A stretch of DNA of 64,000 nt from Nocardia miyunensis NBRC 108239. GTDB lineage: Bacteria; Actinomycetota; Actinomycetes; Mycobacteriales; Mycobacteriaceae. Below the pieces are notes generated by a model, which did no database searches, had not been told where the DNA came from, and was given only the letters and a program-made list of their open reading frames with translations. Positions 17,350 to 24,570 of this stretch are shown piece after piece. The position numbers were made by a program, and so were the translations under genes. Position 1 is the stretch's first letter. Each line of letters opens with the position of its first letter. The stretch lies in the NCBI RefSeq assembly GCF_001613065.1, contig NZ_BDBQ01000073.1, positions 27,430 to 91,429 on the forward strand, read 5' to 3'.

Positions 17350-17844
17350 GCGGGATCGCCTCCCGTGGAACTGTTTTCGGCGGTCTTGGCGAACAGCTCC
17401 AGCAGCGTGCTCCAGCCGCCGCCCTGCTCGGTGATGGTCCGCGCGATGGCCTCGCCTGCGACGAGACGATCCGGGTGACGATGTTCCAGCGTCACCGTGG
17501 TGCCGTAATCATCTGCGGCGAAACGGATTTCGACTTCGCTTGCCCGCGCCGGATCCGGGTCGAACTGCCAGTGCCCGTTGATCTGCCAGGTCACCACCAG
17601 CCGATGCGGCGGCTCCCATTCCAGTACCCGGCCCCAATCACATTCGACGCCGTCCACACCCCGCTCGTACCAGCGCCCGCCGACGCTCGGCTCGAGAAAT
17701 CACATCGGCCACTTCGGACCGCCCGATGTGATATCCCGAGGGCCACCAGCTGCCGAACGACTCGGTGAAGAATGCGAACGCGCGGTCGAGCGGCAGGGCG
17801 ACCGTGGCCGCACCCTGCGATATCGGAACAGCGGGTGTGCTCAT
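17346..17844 (-). pseudogene. SRPBCC (AHSA1-type) protein interrupted by a +1 frameshift
   Basis: The N-terminal half (VALPLDRAFAFFTESFGSWWP...SEVADVI) and the C-terminal half (EPSVGGRWYERG...WEPPHRLVVTWQINGHW...GGGWSTLLELFAK) form one AHSA1-like hydrophobic-ligand-binding protein, but lie in different frames. The break is at an A3 run, 17697-17699 (T3 on the coding strand). Removing one base restores the family junction DVILEPSVGGRWYERG. Total length is 499 bp, one more than a multiple of three. Start ATG 17844 overlaps the ArsR stop. It is either a genuine frameshift or a homopolymer sequencing error. Confidence 0.85.
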
Positions 17845-18176
17845 CAGGGACTCTCCTGTTCGGGATCGGTAACCGCAGCGTCGGCGGTCTTCTGAAAAGC
17901 GGTGAGCGCGTCGTCCCAGATCCGTTGGAAATACGCCTGAATCGCGGCGAGCCCCTCCGGATTGATCCGGTAGATGCGCCGCGTGCCCTCGGGCGTGGCC
18001 ACCACCAACCCGCCGTCCCGCAACACCCGCAGATGTTGCGACACCGCTTGCCGGGTGATCGGCAGCGACTCCGCGAGCTCCCCCACCGACGACGGCCGCC
18101 GAGCCAGACGCTCGAAGATCGCCTGCCGCATCGGATCGCCCAGAATCGCCAGATCCACATCTCTGAAAGCGGACAC
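17844..18176 (-). CDS. ArsR-family transcriptional regulator
   Basis: 110 residues, compact winged helix: LAILGDPMRQAIFERLARRP, recognition helix ITRQAVSQHLRVLRDGGLVV, wing TPEGTRRIYRIN, then a helical tail ending near AYFQRIWDDALTAF. No metal-binding Cys motif is seen, placing it with the SRPBCC-linked ArsR group rather than metal sensors. It heads an operon with the SRPBCC and DinB-like genes, overlapping the former by 1 bp. The GTG start falls inside a 40-bp palindrome, so autoregulation is very likely; an alternative GTG at 18158 lies just downstream of the palindrome. Confidence 0.9.
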   Translation of the reverse strand: MSAFRDVDLAILGDPMRQAIFERLARRPSSVGELAESLPITRQAVSQHLRVLRDGGLVVATPEGTRRIYRINPEGLAAIQAYFQRIWDDALTAFQKTADAAVTDPEQESP

Positions 18177-18200
18177 GTACGTAAGTGTACGCTTTCAGAG
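18161..18200. promoter_or_regulatory. 40-bp palindromic operator at ArsR start
   Basis: CTCTGAAAGCGGACAC (18161-18176), 8-nt centre, GTGTACGCTTTCAGAG (18185-18200); 15 of 16 positions are complementary. It covers the annotated start codon of the ArsR gene, implying a promoter just to its right and near-leaderless transcription. Confidence 0.75.
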
Positions 18201-18219
18201 CATGGTGGCAAGTGGTTCC

Positions 18220-18505
18220 TTACTCCGGAATACGCTGCTCGAGGCGGCTGCCGCGACCCATCGTGACCGACATGATGTCGCTGGGCGCGTCCAGTTCGAT
18301 GCGGTGCCAACGGCCGCGCGGGACGATGACGGCGGTTCCGGCCGACACTACGCATTCCCTTTCGGGTTCATCCGGCCGTCCCGCACGGAAGCAGAGGCGG
18401 ATGCCGCCGGTCAGACAGGCGACGATCTCCTCCGCGTGGGGACTCGAATCGCCTCACGTCCAGACGATCTCGATGCTCTCGATGTCTACTGCACCGCCGG
18501 TTCGC
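18220..18505 (-). pseudogene. cupin-domain protein remnant
   Basis: Minus-strand frame ending TAA at 18220 encodes a clear cupin half: GDSSPHAEEIVACLTGG, then VSAGTAVIVPRGRWHRIEL and SVTMGRGSRLEQR. It is interrupted by TGA at 18454-18456, immediately after VDIESIEIVWT, and the frame upstream has no start codon before another stop. The family normally reads W-T-x-GDS, so the TGA looks like a nonsense change, with the N-terminus lost as well. Confidence 0.7.
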
Positions 18506-18712
18506 TGCGCCGATCAGCGGACCTGTTACACCTACATCACAGCTCCCTCGTCCGACGGCTCGAAAACCTCGGCAGATCAATGAGTTTCAACCTCACCGAT
18601 CCAGCAGGACTCATGCGAGCCGGACTCGCCCTGACACTGTGGAGATTGCTCGGCGATGGGCACGGTTGACAGTTCACAACCGTCCGGCAGGCCGCTGTGC
18701 GACGGAGCGCAG

Positions 18713-19105
18713 TCACTCGATCGGCCTGCCGGGTATGTGACGTCGACGATGTGCTCTCAACGCCTCGTAGGAACCGGGCGTTCGATGGGTGTACGTTTCC
18801 GGAGCACCGCTGGAGTGCCCGCACAGGGCGATGATCTGTAAACCGTTGGTGAGCAAGAAAGTTGCTTCCAGATCGAGGTGTTCCAAATCGGGGACGAAGA
18901 TGGCTTCGCAGTTGTGCCCCAGGGTTTCGTGCAGGAGGCGGTACATGCGAGCGTCGTCGCGGGCGGTGAACCAGATCGTGCGGTCCACGGTGTAGCCGAA
19001 GCGGCGGGCCAGCGACTTACATTGTGTCTCATGCCATTGCCAGCAGGGCGACAGATCCTTGCGGTAATAGATCAGCGCCTTGGGCGGCGGCTCGATGAAC
19101 CTCAC
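18713..19105 (-). CDS. hypothetical protein with resolvase-like fold signature
   Basis: 130 residues of unknown function. The pattern ALIYYRKD...WHETQCKSLARRFGYTVDRTIWF followed by YRLLHETLGHNCEAIFVPDLEHLD matches the layout of a serine-recombinase N-terminal domain (Y-x-R, Q-x4-L-x3-A-x4-GY, later VP-x-L-x-HL). The catalytic Ser is not where expected and no DNA-binding C-terminal domain follows. It may be a domesticated or degenerate recombinase domain. It lies 28 bp downstream of the winged-helix gene at 19134-19496, probably in one transcript. Confidence 0.6.
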   Translation of the reverse strand: MRFIEPPPKALIYYRKDLSPCWQWHETQCKSLARRFGYTVDRTIWFTARDDARMYRLLHETLGHNCEAIFVPDLEHLDLEATFLLTNGLQIIALCGHSSGAPETYTHRTPGSYEALRAHRRRHIPGRPIE

Positions 19106-19133
19106 CGCGCCACCTCACGATGCGCATCCGCTG

Positions 19134-19496
19134 TCACCGCAACCGAATCCAAGACAGCGGCTTGCCAATACCCTTGGCCCGCAACGGCTCCTGCGGCAGT
19201 GCTCCGTAAGGAGGATTCTCGGTCGCCAGCACCGCGCGGCCCGTATCGGTGATCTCGAACCGATCCACACCCCCGATTCGCGAGACCTTCCGCACCAGGA
19301 ACCGTCCGGAAAGTATCGCCAACGCACGCCGAGTCTCGTTGCGCCGCAACCCCGCCGACTCCGCAACCCGTCGCTCGGCAACCATCCCACCCCAGTTCAA
19401 CACCCGCAGCACCCGAGCCTGCGCCACGTTCAGGGTTCGTTCTCGCTGATCCACACGAAGCAGATTGCTAGCGAAAGGTGCATCGCGATACGACAA
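19134..19496 (-). CDS. winged-helix DNA-binding protein
   Basis: 120 residues. TLNVAQARVLRVLNWGG, ERRVAESAGLRRNETRRALAILSGRFLVRKVSRIGGVDRFEITDTGRAVL reads as a MarR/PadR-like winged helix with recognition helix and wing. Role unknown. It precedes the resolvase-like gene on the same strand and is divergent (125 bp) from the XRE gene fragment, so the three may be a local regulatory module. Confidence 0.65.
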   Translation of the reverse strand: MSYRDAPFASNLLRVDQRERTLNVAQARVLRVLNWGGMVAERRVAESAGLRRNETRRALAILSGRFLVRKVSRIGGVDRFEITDTGRAVLATENPPYGALPQEPLRAKGIGKPLSWIRLR

Positions 19497-19621
19497 CGCA
19501 TGAGATCTCCTAGGAAAAAGTGGAACTACCTGCGAAGATCCCGATCGCGTCCTAGAATCCGTCCCGGAGCGGGACGATATTCAGCAAAAATCGGGACGCC
19601 TGATCATGGGGGTTTACAGGA

Positions 19622-19864
19622 ATGCCGACCAGGCAACGCACTGTCCAACCGGACACGACGTTAACTCGCCGCCGACTGGGCAAGGCCCTACGCGAGGCCC
19701 GCGAAGCATCGGGGTACAGCCTCGCACTGCTGGCCGACGGCCTTGAAGGTTTCAGTAAGTCGGCCCTCAGCCGTTTGGAACGAGGCGAGACCGAGAAGAT
19801 CAAACCTATAGAGGTCGAGTACATCGCTCGGTTCTTGCAGATGCCGGAAGAGCGGAGTGCTTAG
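19622..19864 (+). pseudogene. truncated XRE-family regulator (helix-turn-helix part of a DUF5753-type protein)
   Basis: 80 residues: RRLGKALREAREASGYSLALLADGLEGFSKSALSRLERGETEKIKP is the XRE helix-turn-helix of the large actinobacterial family that normally continues ~200 residues with a DUF5753 domain. Here the frame stops at 19864, just after FLQMPEERSA, and an out-of-frame piece of DUF397 follows at once. A deletion that removed the DUF5753 part and the start of the DUF397 gene explains this. The shortened protein could still bind DNA. Confidence 0.7.
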
Positions 19865-20004
19865 AGGTTGCTCGACTCGCGGCCGGTCGGATCGGCGTGC
19901 GCGACTCGAAGAACCCCGACGGCCCGGCACTCGTCTTCACCCCCGACGAGTGGACATCGTTCACCGCTGGCATCCGAGCCGGAGTGTTCGACTCACCCGC
20001 CTGA
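19855..20004 (+). pseudogene. DUF397 C-terminal remnant
   Basis: A 49-codon frame overlapping the end of the XRE fragment encodes ARLAAGRIGVRDSKNPDGPA followed by a VFTPDEW motif, which is the DUF397 C-terminus. It has no start codon and lacks the N-terminal WRKSSRS half. Family knowledge: DUF397 genes sit directly after XRE-DUF5753 genes, so this is the partner left by the deletion. Confidence 0.75.
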
Positions 20005-20583
20005 TCACGATCGCCCCTGGGACTCCGCGACGGCCTGCACTTCGGTGAGTGTTCGCCGCGCGAGCTCACCGAACTCGTCGTCGTTGGCCGGGTCGCTCCA
20101 GCGCTCGTAGGCGATCTTCCAGGCGACCCCGCACAGTTCGGCGGCGACGCGGGCGGTCAGGTCGGGAACGCCTCGGCGCTCGAGCGCGTCGATCATTGCT
20201 GCGGTGAGGCCGAGTCCTTTGAGCGCCTCGCGTTCTCGCAGTTCGGGGTGGGCGGCGATCACGGCCTGTCTGCGGGCGGCGAACTCGCGACGTTCAGGAG
20301 GGAAAGCTTCTCTGCCGATCACGTCGAGGGCATGCGCTACCGCGTCGAGCGGGCCTGCCTCGGGCGGAGCCTCGGCGATCCCGTCGGCGACCAGTTCGGC
20401 CATCGTGCCGCCGCCGAAAAGCACCTCCCGCTTGTCGGGGAAATGCCTGAAGAAGGTGCTTTTGGTGAGCCCGGCACGCTCGGCGATCCCAATCACCGTC
20501 GTGTTGTCGTAACCCCGCTCCTCGAACAGCTCGAGGGCCGCGACGACGAGTCGCTGTGATGCGTTGGGTTGCCAGCGAGCCAT
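20005..20583 (-). CDS. TetR-family regulator
   Basis: 192 residues. N-terminal helix-turn-helix ALELFEERGYDNTTVIGIAERAGLTKSTFFRHFPDKREVLF is canonical; the C-terminal ligand domain is not assignable. It is divergent from the NAD(P)H:quinone-type oxidoreductase (83 bp between start codons) and probably represses it and itself through the CGGGACT repeats between them. Its stop codon abuts the DUF397 remnant. Confidence 0.92.
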   Translation of the reverse strand: MARWQPNASQRLVVAALELFEERGYDNTTVIGIAERAGLTKSTFFRHFPDKREVLFGGGTMAELVADGIAEAPPEAGPLDAVAHALDVIGREAFPPERREFAARRQAVIAAHPELREREALKGLGLTAAMIDALERRGVPDLTARVAAELCGVAWKIAYERWSDPANDDEFGELARRTLTEVQAVAESQGRS

Positions 20584-20596
20584 GGGAACAGTATAG

Positions 20597-20644
20597 CGGG
20601 ACTTAGTCCCGTCACCCGAGGTATAGTAATGGCACCAAGTCCCG
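20597..20644. promoter_or_regulatory. TetR operator and promoter in divergent intergenic region
   Basis: Perfect palindrome CGGGACT-T-AGTCCCG (20597-20611) plus a half-site AAGTCCCG (20637-20644) flanking a -10-like TATAGT (20622-20627). The spacing would let the TetR protein block the rightward promoter. Confidence 0.65.
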
Positions 20645-20666
20645 TTACTCTTCTTTGGAGGTCCAC

Positions 20667-21596
20667 ATGAGCCGAGCCGTCATCTACGAGACGTTCGGAG
20701 GTCCCGAGGTACTGGAGCTGCGGGAGGTTCCGGAACCGCACGCCGGTCCGGGCGAGGTCCGCGTCCGCGTCACGGCCGCCGGTCTGAATCCCATGGACTG
20801 GGGTATTGCCTCGAACCCCCAGGCCGCGGCCCAGTTCGGCATCACCGTGCCGTCCGGCTTCGGGTACGACCTCGCCGGTGTGGTGGACGAGGTCGGCAGC
20901 GGCACAACCGGTTTCGCTGTGGGCGACCGTGTCTACGGCGGTGCGATGGGTCGGGCCGTCGCCGATTTCGCGGTGGTCGATACGCACGCCGGGGCGGCCG
21001 AGATGCTCTGGCATACGCCCGACGGCATCAGCGACGAGGTGGCGGCCACCCTTCCCGTAGCGGGTATGACCGCCGCCGCCGCGCTGGCGGCGATCGACCT
21101 GCGCTCCGGCGACACCCTCCTGATCGGCGGCGCGGCGGGCGGTGTGGGCGTGTTCGCCGTACAGCTCGCGAAGCTCGCCGGTGCCAGAGTGCTCGGGACG
21201 GCCTCGGAAGGCACGTTCGAGTTCCTGCGCGGATTCGGCGCCGAGCCCCTCACCTACGGCCCCGGACTGGCGGACCGGGTGCGCGCGCTGGCCCCCGAGG
21301 GCGTGAGCGCGGCCACCGACCTGTTCGGCACCGAAACCGCCGAAACCGCTCTCGCACTGTGTGTTCCGCCCGAGCGGATCGCCACCATCGCCGCGGGCCC
21401 CACCCCTCCCGGCGGCGTGCGCGCGGTCGGCGGATTCGACGCGAGCCCGGACGCGATGGCTCGTATCACCGACGCGATCCTCGCCGGAACGATCACCGTG
21501 CCGATCGCCGCGATCTTCCCGATCGAGAAGATTCGCGACGCCGTGACACAACAAGCCGACCGCCACGTCCACGGCAAGATCGTGGTCATTCTTTGA
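20667..21596 (+). CDS. NADP-dependent MDR-superfamily oxidoreductase (quinone oxidoreductase-like)
   Basis: 309 residues. N-terminal GroES-like domain (VRVTAAGLNPMDWG, GYDLAGVVDEVGSGTTGFAVGDRVYG) and Rossmann domain with IGGAAGGVGVFAVQLAKLAGARVLGTAS. Zinc ligands are absent, as in the zeta-crystallin/QOR group, which reduces quinones or enones. Start ATG 20667 has GGAGG 5 nt upstream. Divergent from, and probably controlled by, the TetR gene. Confidence 0.9.
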   Translation: MSRAVIYETFGGPEVLELREVPEPHAGPGEVRVRVTAAGLNPMDWGIASNPQAAAQFGITVPSGFGYDLAGVVDEVGSGTTGFAVGDRVYGGAMGRAVADFAVVDTHAGAAEMLWHTPDGISDEVAATLPVAGMTAAAALAAIDLRSGDTLLIGGAAGGVGVFAVQLAKLAGARVLGTASEGTFEFLRGFGAEPLTYGPGLADRVRALAPEGVSAATDLFGTETAETALALCVPPERIATIAAGPTPPGGVRAVGGFDASPDAMARITDAILAGTITVPIAAIFPIEKIRDAVTQQADRHVHGKIVVIL

Positions 21597-21783
21597 TCAG
21601 CACGGAATTCCTGGTAGCTCAACTCACGCTGCCCTGTGCTTTCGCGAGCAACTCACAGTTCTGAGCCGCTGTCGGTTGCGGCGGCGGAAGGTTGCGTCCC
21701 GAGCGACGCCACCACCTCGCCGTAGCGGAGCCCTCGATCGCTCGGCCTCCGTACTGCACAGAGTTCTTGCCGCCCTGGAACGT

Positions 21784-22526
21784 TCAAAAGATGGTCTTGG
21801 CCAGGCCGCCGTCGACGTTGATCGTCGTTCCGGTGATGTAGGCGGCCTGGTCGGAGGCGAGGAAGGTGGCGAGGGCGCCTACCTCGGCGGGGATTCCGAA
21901 GCGGCGCATGGGGATTTCGGCGACGTCTTCGGGTTGCGGGCCTTCGGGGTACACCGCGCGCATGCGGTCGGTCAGGATTCGGCCCGGGGCAATGCAATTG
22001 ACGGTGACGCCCGCAGGGCCAGGTCGGTGGCCAGGGATTTGAGGTAACCGGCCAGGCCGGGACGGATCGCGTTCGACAGCGCGATCTGCGGCATCGGCTC
22101 CTTGACTCCGCTCGCGGTGATGGCCACGATCCGCCCGGCGGGACTCTGCTCGAGGTGTGGAAATGCCGCGCGAATCAGGCGAACAGCCGGAAGGTACAGC
22201 GATTCCAGGGTGTCGCGCAGATCCTCCGGAGTCACCTGGGACGCGGTCGCCATCGACGGACCACCACTGTTCCACACCACAATGTCCAGCCCGCCCGCCC
22301 ACTCCACGGCACGCCCGACGACATCCGCGGCGGTCGAGGGCTCCGAAAGATCACCGGCAACCGGCTGCCCGCCAATCGGTTCGGCCTGCTCGACCAACAC
22401 ATCCTCGCGCCGGGCGACCATCGTGACCCGCGCGCCTTCCCCAGCCAGCGCCCGGGCAAACCCCAACCCCAAACCGGACGACGCCCCACACACGATCGCC
22501 GACCTACCCGATAGCCCCAAATCCAT
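21784..22526 (-). pseudogene. short-chain dehydrogenase/reductase with frameshift
   Basis: Start MDLGLSGRSAIVCGASSGLG at 22526 reads through the NAD-binding and NSGG regions to SLATDLAL, then the correct continuation AGVTVNCIAPGRILTDRM...ITGTTINVDGGL moves to another frame. Adding one C in the run corresponding to plus 22016-22018 restores LAPAGVTVN. The SDR catalytic region is substituted (ITASGV...NAIRPGLAGYLKSLA, Tyr not evident), as in 3-oxoacyl-ACP reductase-like SDRs that lack the usual YxxxK. Genuine pseudogene or one-base assembly error. Confidence 0.8.
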
Positions 22527-22591
22527 TGCCCCACTGCCCTTTCGACATGTTTCCCGCACACTACCGCAGCACGAGACTCGGACCGCCCGGC

Positions 22592-22924
22592 TCAGCTCAT
22601 ACGCGCAGTTCGGGAACGCTGGCGCCGCTGCCAACCGCCACCCGCTTCGTCGTGGTCGGTGGCCAGGCTCCCCAGGTGTGCCCACTGCGCATCGATCTCG
22701 ATCCGGTGCTGCCATGCCGCGCGGCCGAATTGACTGAACCAGCCGACGGCCCATTTCACCGACTGGTACGCGGTCATTCCGGGGCTGCCGATGCGACCGC
22801 CCACCGAGGAGATCTGGATGATCCGCCCATGCCCTTGTTCACGGAGGATGGGCACCGCGGCGGCCCCTCCTCGGCACGGGCCGCTGGGGATCCGAAATCC
22901 GCGTATCGCCCTGTGGGCTCGCAA
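22592..22924 (-). pseudogene. fragment of a second short-chain dehydrogenase
   Basis: An internal piece VPILREQGHGRIIQISSVGG then MTAYQSVKWAVGWFSQ is the SDR segment with the catalytic Ser (ISSVGG) and Y-x3-K (YQSVK). Neither the N-terminal cofactor-binding region nor the C-terminus is present. It overlaps the 3' end of the Fic gene and looks like an eroded remnant. Confidence 0.65.
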
Positions 22925-24134
22925 GCCGGCGTTCCAGGGCGGTGAACGCCGCGATCGCCTCAGGGGCTTCGAAAGCGCGGTTGCGGCGACCGATACTCAA
23001 CTGCTTCAGAATGCCTGCCGCAGTGAGGCGTTCAACCGCGGAATTGGCAGCGGGGAAGCTACGGCCGATCAGTTCGGCGGCTGTCGTGACGGTCAGAATC
23101 GGCGCACCGACGAGTTTACCCAGTAGCACGTCGACAGCCGAGTTCGCTCGCACAGGCGCCAGCCGTTCGCGCCACGAACGTTGCAGCTCAGCTGCTTTGG
23201 ATTCATAGACGGTCGCGTCCTCGGCCGCGCGAGCACAGGCCGCCGCAAACCTGGCAATCCAAATGTTCATCCCCTCGACCGCCTCCGGCGAATCGGGATC
23301 ACCCATGTATCGATAGTTGGTCAGGCCATCGATGTACGCATCGCTCCAGGTCGCCAGAACCAGCGAAACCGGGACGAGGACCCTCCCGACAATGCCGCGG
23401 CGGCGAAGAATCATGTGGATCAATGCCCGCCCGGTCCGGCCATTGCCGTCGATGAACGGATGGATCGTCTCGAATTGCGCATGGGCGATCGCCGCTTGCG
23501 CAACCGCCGGGAGGTCTTCGCTGTTACAGAAACCGACGAGATCCGCCATCAATTCCGGCACATCCTCCGGCGGGGGCGGCACGAACGCAGCAGCGCAGGG
23601 ATTGAATGAGCTGCCCCCAATCCAGTTCTGCACTTCCCGATAGCACCCACCGTGTTCAGCCAGCCCAGTACCAGCGAGCAAACGCTGATGAACCTCGCAC
23701 AGCAGCTGTTCGGTAATCGGCTCGCCCGGTCCGGCCGATTCGACGGCCACAGCCATCGCATCGATATTCGCCAGCACCTCAACCGCTGTCACATCCGAGG
23801 ACTCACCTTCCAGCTCCCGGGCAGCGTCAGCGCGCAGCAGACGTCGCGCACCGATCTCGAGTCCTTCGATGCGCGACGACGCGATGGCTTCGGCACGCAA
23901 CAGCAACCGTGACAGCGCCTCGGTCTCCACCAGCGCCCGTGCTTCGGAGTCCAGTCGAGTGATCGCGATCTCGGCCTCGGTCACGTCGGCAGCAACGTCA
24001 CCGGACAGCGTGATCTCGCGGTTCATCAGCCTGTCGGGCAGGTATACCTGATACATGCCGGAACCTCGATCCCTGCGCGATATGCCGCCACCGTCCAGAT
24101 TGCCAACCCAACGATGTCGAACAAGCTTGGACAT
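22839..24134 (-). CDS. Fic-family AMP-transferase, class II, with C-terminal winged helix
   Basis: 431 residues. The Fic active-site motif HPFIDGNGRTGR is intact at 225-236 (His base, Asp, ATP-binding Gly/Arg). An N-terminal inhibitory-helix motif S86-S-R-I-E90-G91 fits the class II consensus (S/T)xxxE(G/N), so activity should be self-inhibited until relieved. Residues ~335-410 form a winged helix (LTVTTAAELIGRSFPAANSAVERLTAAGILKQL), allowing DNA binding. An AAGGAGG ribosome site lies 4 nt upstream and a perfect 31-bp palindrome just before it, so autoregulation is predicted. Target protein unknown. Confidence 0.92.
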   Translation of the reverse strand: MSKLVRHRWVGNLDGGGISRRDRGSGMYQVYLPDRLMNREITLSGDVAADVTEAEIAITRLDSEARALVETEALSRLLLRAEAIASSRIEGLEIGARRLLRADAARELEGESSDVTAVEVLANIDAMAVAVESAGPGEPITEQLLCEVHQRLLAGTGLAEHGGCYREVQNWIGGSSFNPCAAAFVPPPPEDVPELMADLVGFCNSEDLPAVAQAAIAHAQFETIHPFIDGNGRTGRALIHMILRRRGIVGRVLVPVSLVLATWSDAYIDGLTNYRYMGDPDSPEAVEGMNIWIARFAAACARAAEDATVYESKAAELQRSWRERLAPVRANSAVDVLLGKLVGAPILTVTTAAELIGRSFPAANSAVERLTAAGILKQLSIGRRNRAFEAPEAIAAFTALERRLASPQGDTRISDPQRPVPRRGRRGAHPP

Positions 24135-24143
24135 GTCACCTCC

Positions 24144-24174
24144 TTATTAAAGGTTACGCCATAACCTTTAATAA
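24144..24174. promoter_or_regulatory. perfect palindromic operator upstream of Fic gene
   Basis: TTATTAAAGGTTA (24144-24156), 5-nt centre, TAACCTTTAATAA (24162-24174); all 13 positions match. It is strikingly AT-rich for this genome and abuts the ribosome site of the Fic gene. Confidence 0.8.
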
Positions 24175-24557
24175 GAAGAGCGGTAATTAAACTTTCCGAC
24201 AGGGCACGGCCGCTCGGTGACAGCGCGGGCTTCGCCGCCCCACGCGCGCGAGGCGGCTGGGTCGTCGCCCAGCTCTCCGGGCCGAAGACCCCGTAGTGAA
24301 TATCGGTCGGCCGGGACGTCGTGATCCAGTAGGGCGTCGCGCGGGCTGAGCATGAATAGCATTGGACCACAGAGGGATAGGCGGGTGTCGGGGCGATGGA
24401 CATGTCGGTCGGGTCGGCTCGACCGCGGCGGAGGGTGATCCCTGGGGGACATGATCGGACACCCGATCGGCGACGGACGACACTGGACATGACTCGGCCT
24501 CGACGACGCGCCGCACCGGCGCGGACGAACGCGCGGTTGGCCGAATACTCTGTGGGA
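24175..24557. other. intergenic region with remnants duplicated near 29 kb
   Basis: No gene seen. It contains two blocks similar to sequence flanking the methyltransferase gene at 29 kb: 24279-24318 (like 28964-29003) and 24486-24570 (like 29762-29857). Between the blocks only ~170 bp remain, against ~760 bp with a methyltransferase gene in the other copy. Confidence 0.55.
24279..24318. repeat. dispersed repeat block A, copy 1
   Basis: About 40 bp alignable to 28964-29003 with roughly seven differences and one indel; the shared core is GCCGAAGACC. On the minus strand both read IHxxVFG in one frame. Confidence 0.5.
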
Positions 24558-24570
24558 CTACCGGACTCGG
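24486..24570. repeat. dispersed repeat block B, copy 1
   Basis: Aligns with 29762-29857; the best part TACTCTGTGGGACTACCGG is identical and extends to 25 bp with one mismatch. The rest is about 80 % identical with one ~10-bp gap. It overlaps the LysR stop codon. Confidence 0.7.

Noticed and set aside
24144..24174. Shared GTTACGCCA string in the Fic palindrome and the 6103-6126 palindrome as evidence of a common regulator
   Set aside because: The match is confined to a few bases, the arms and spacers differ, and the Fic operator is better explained by autoregulation.
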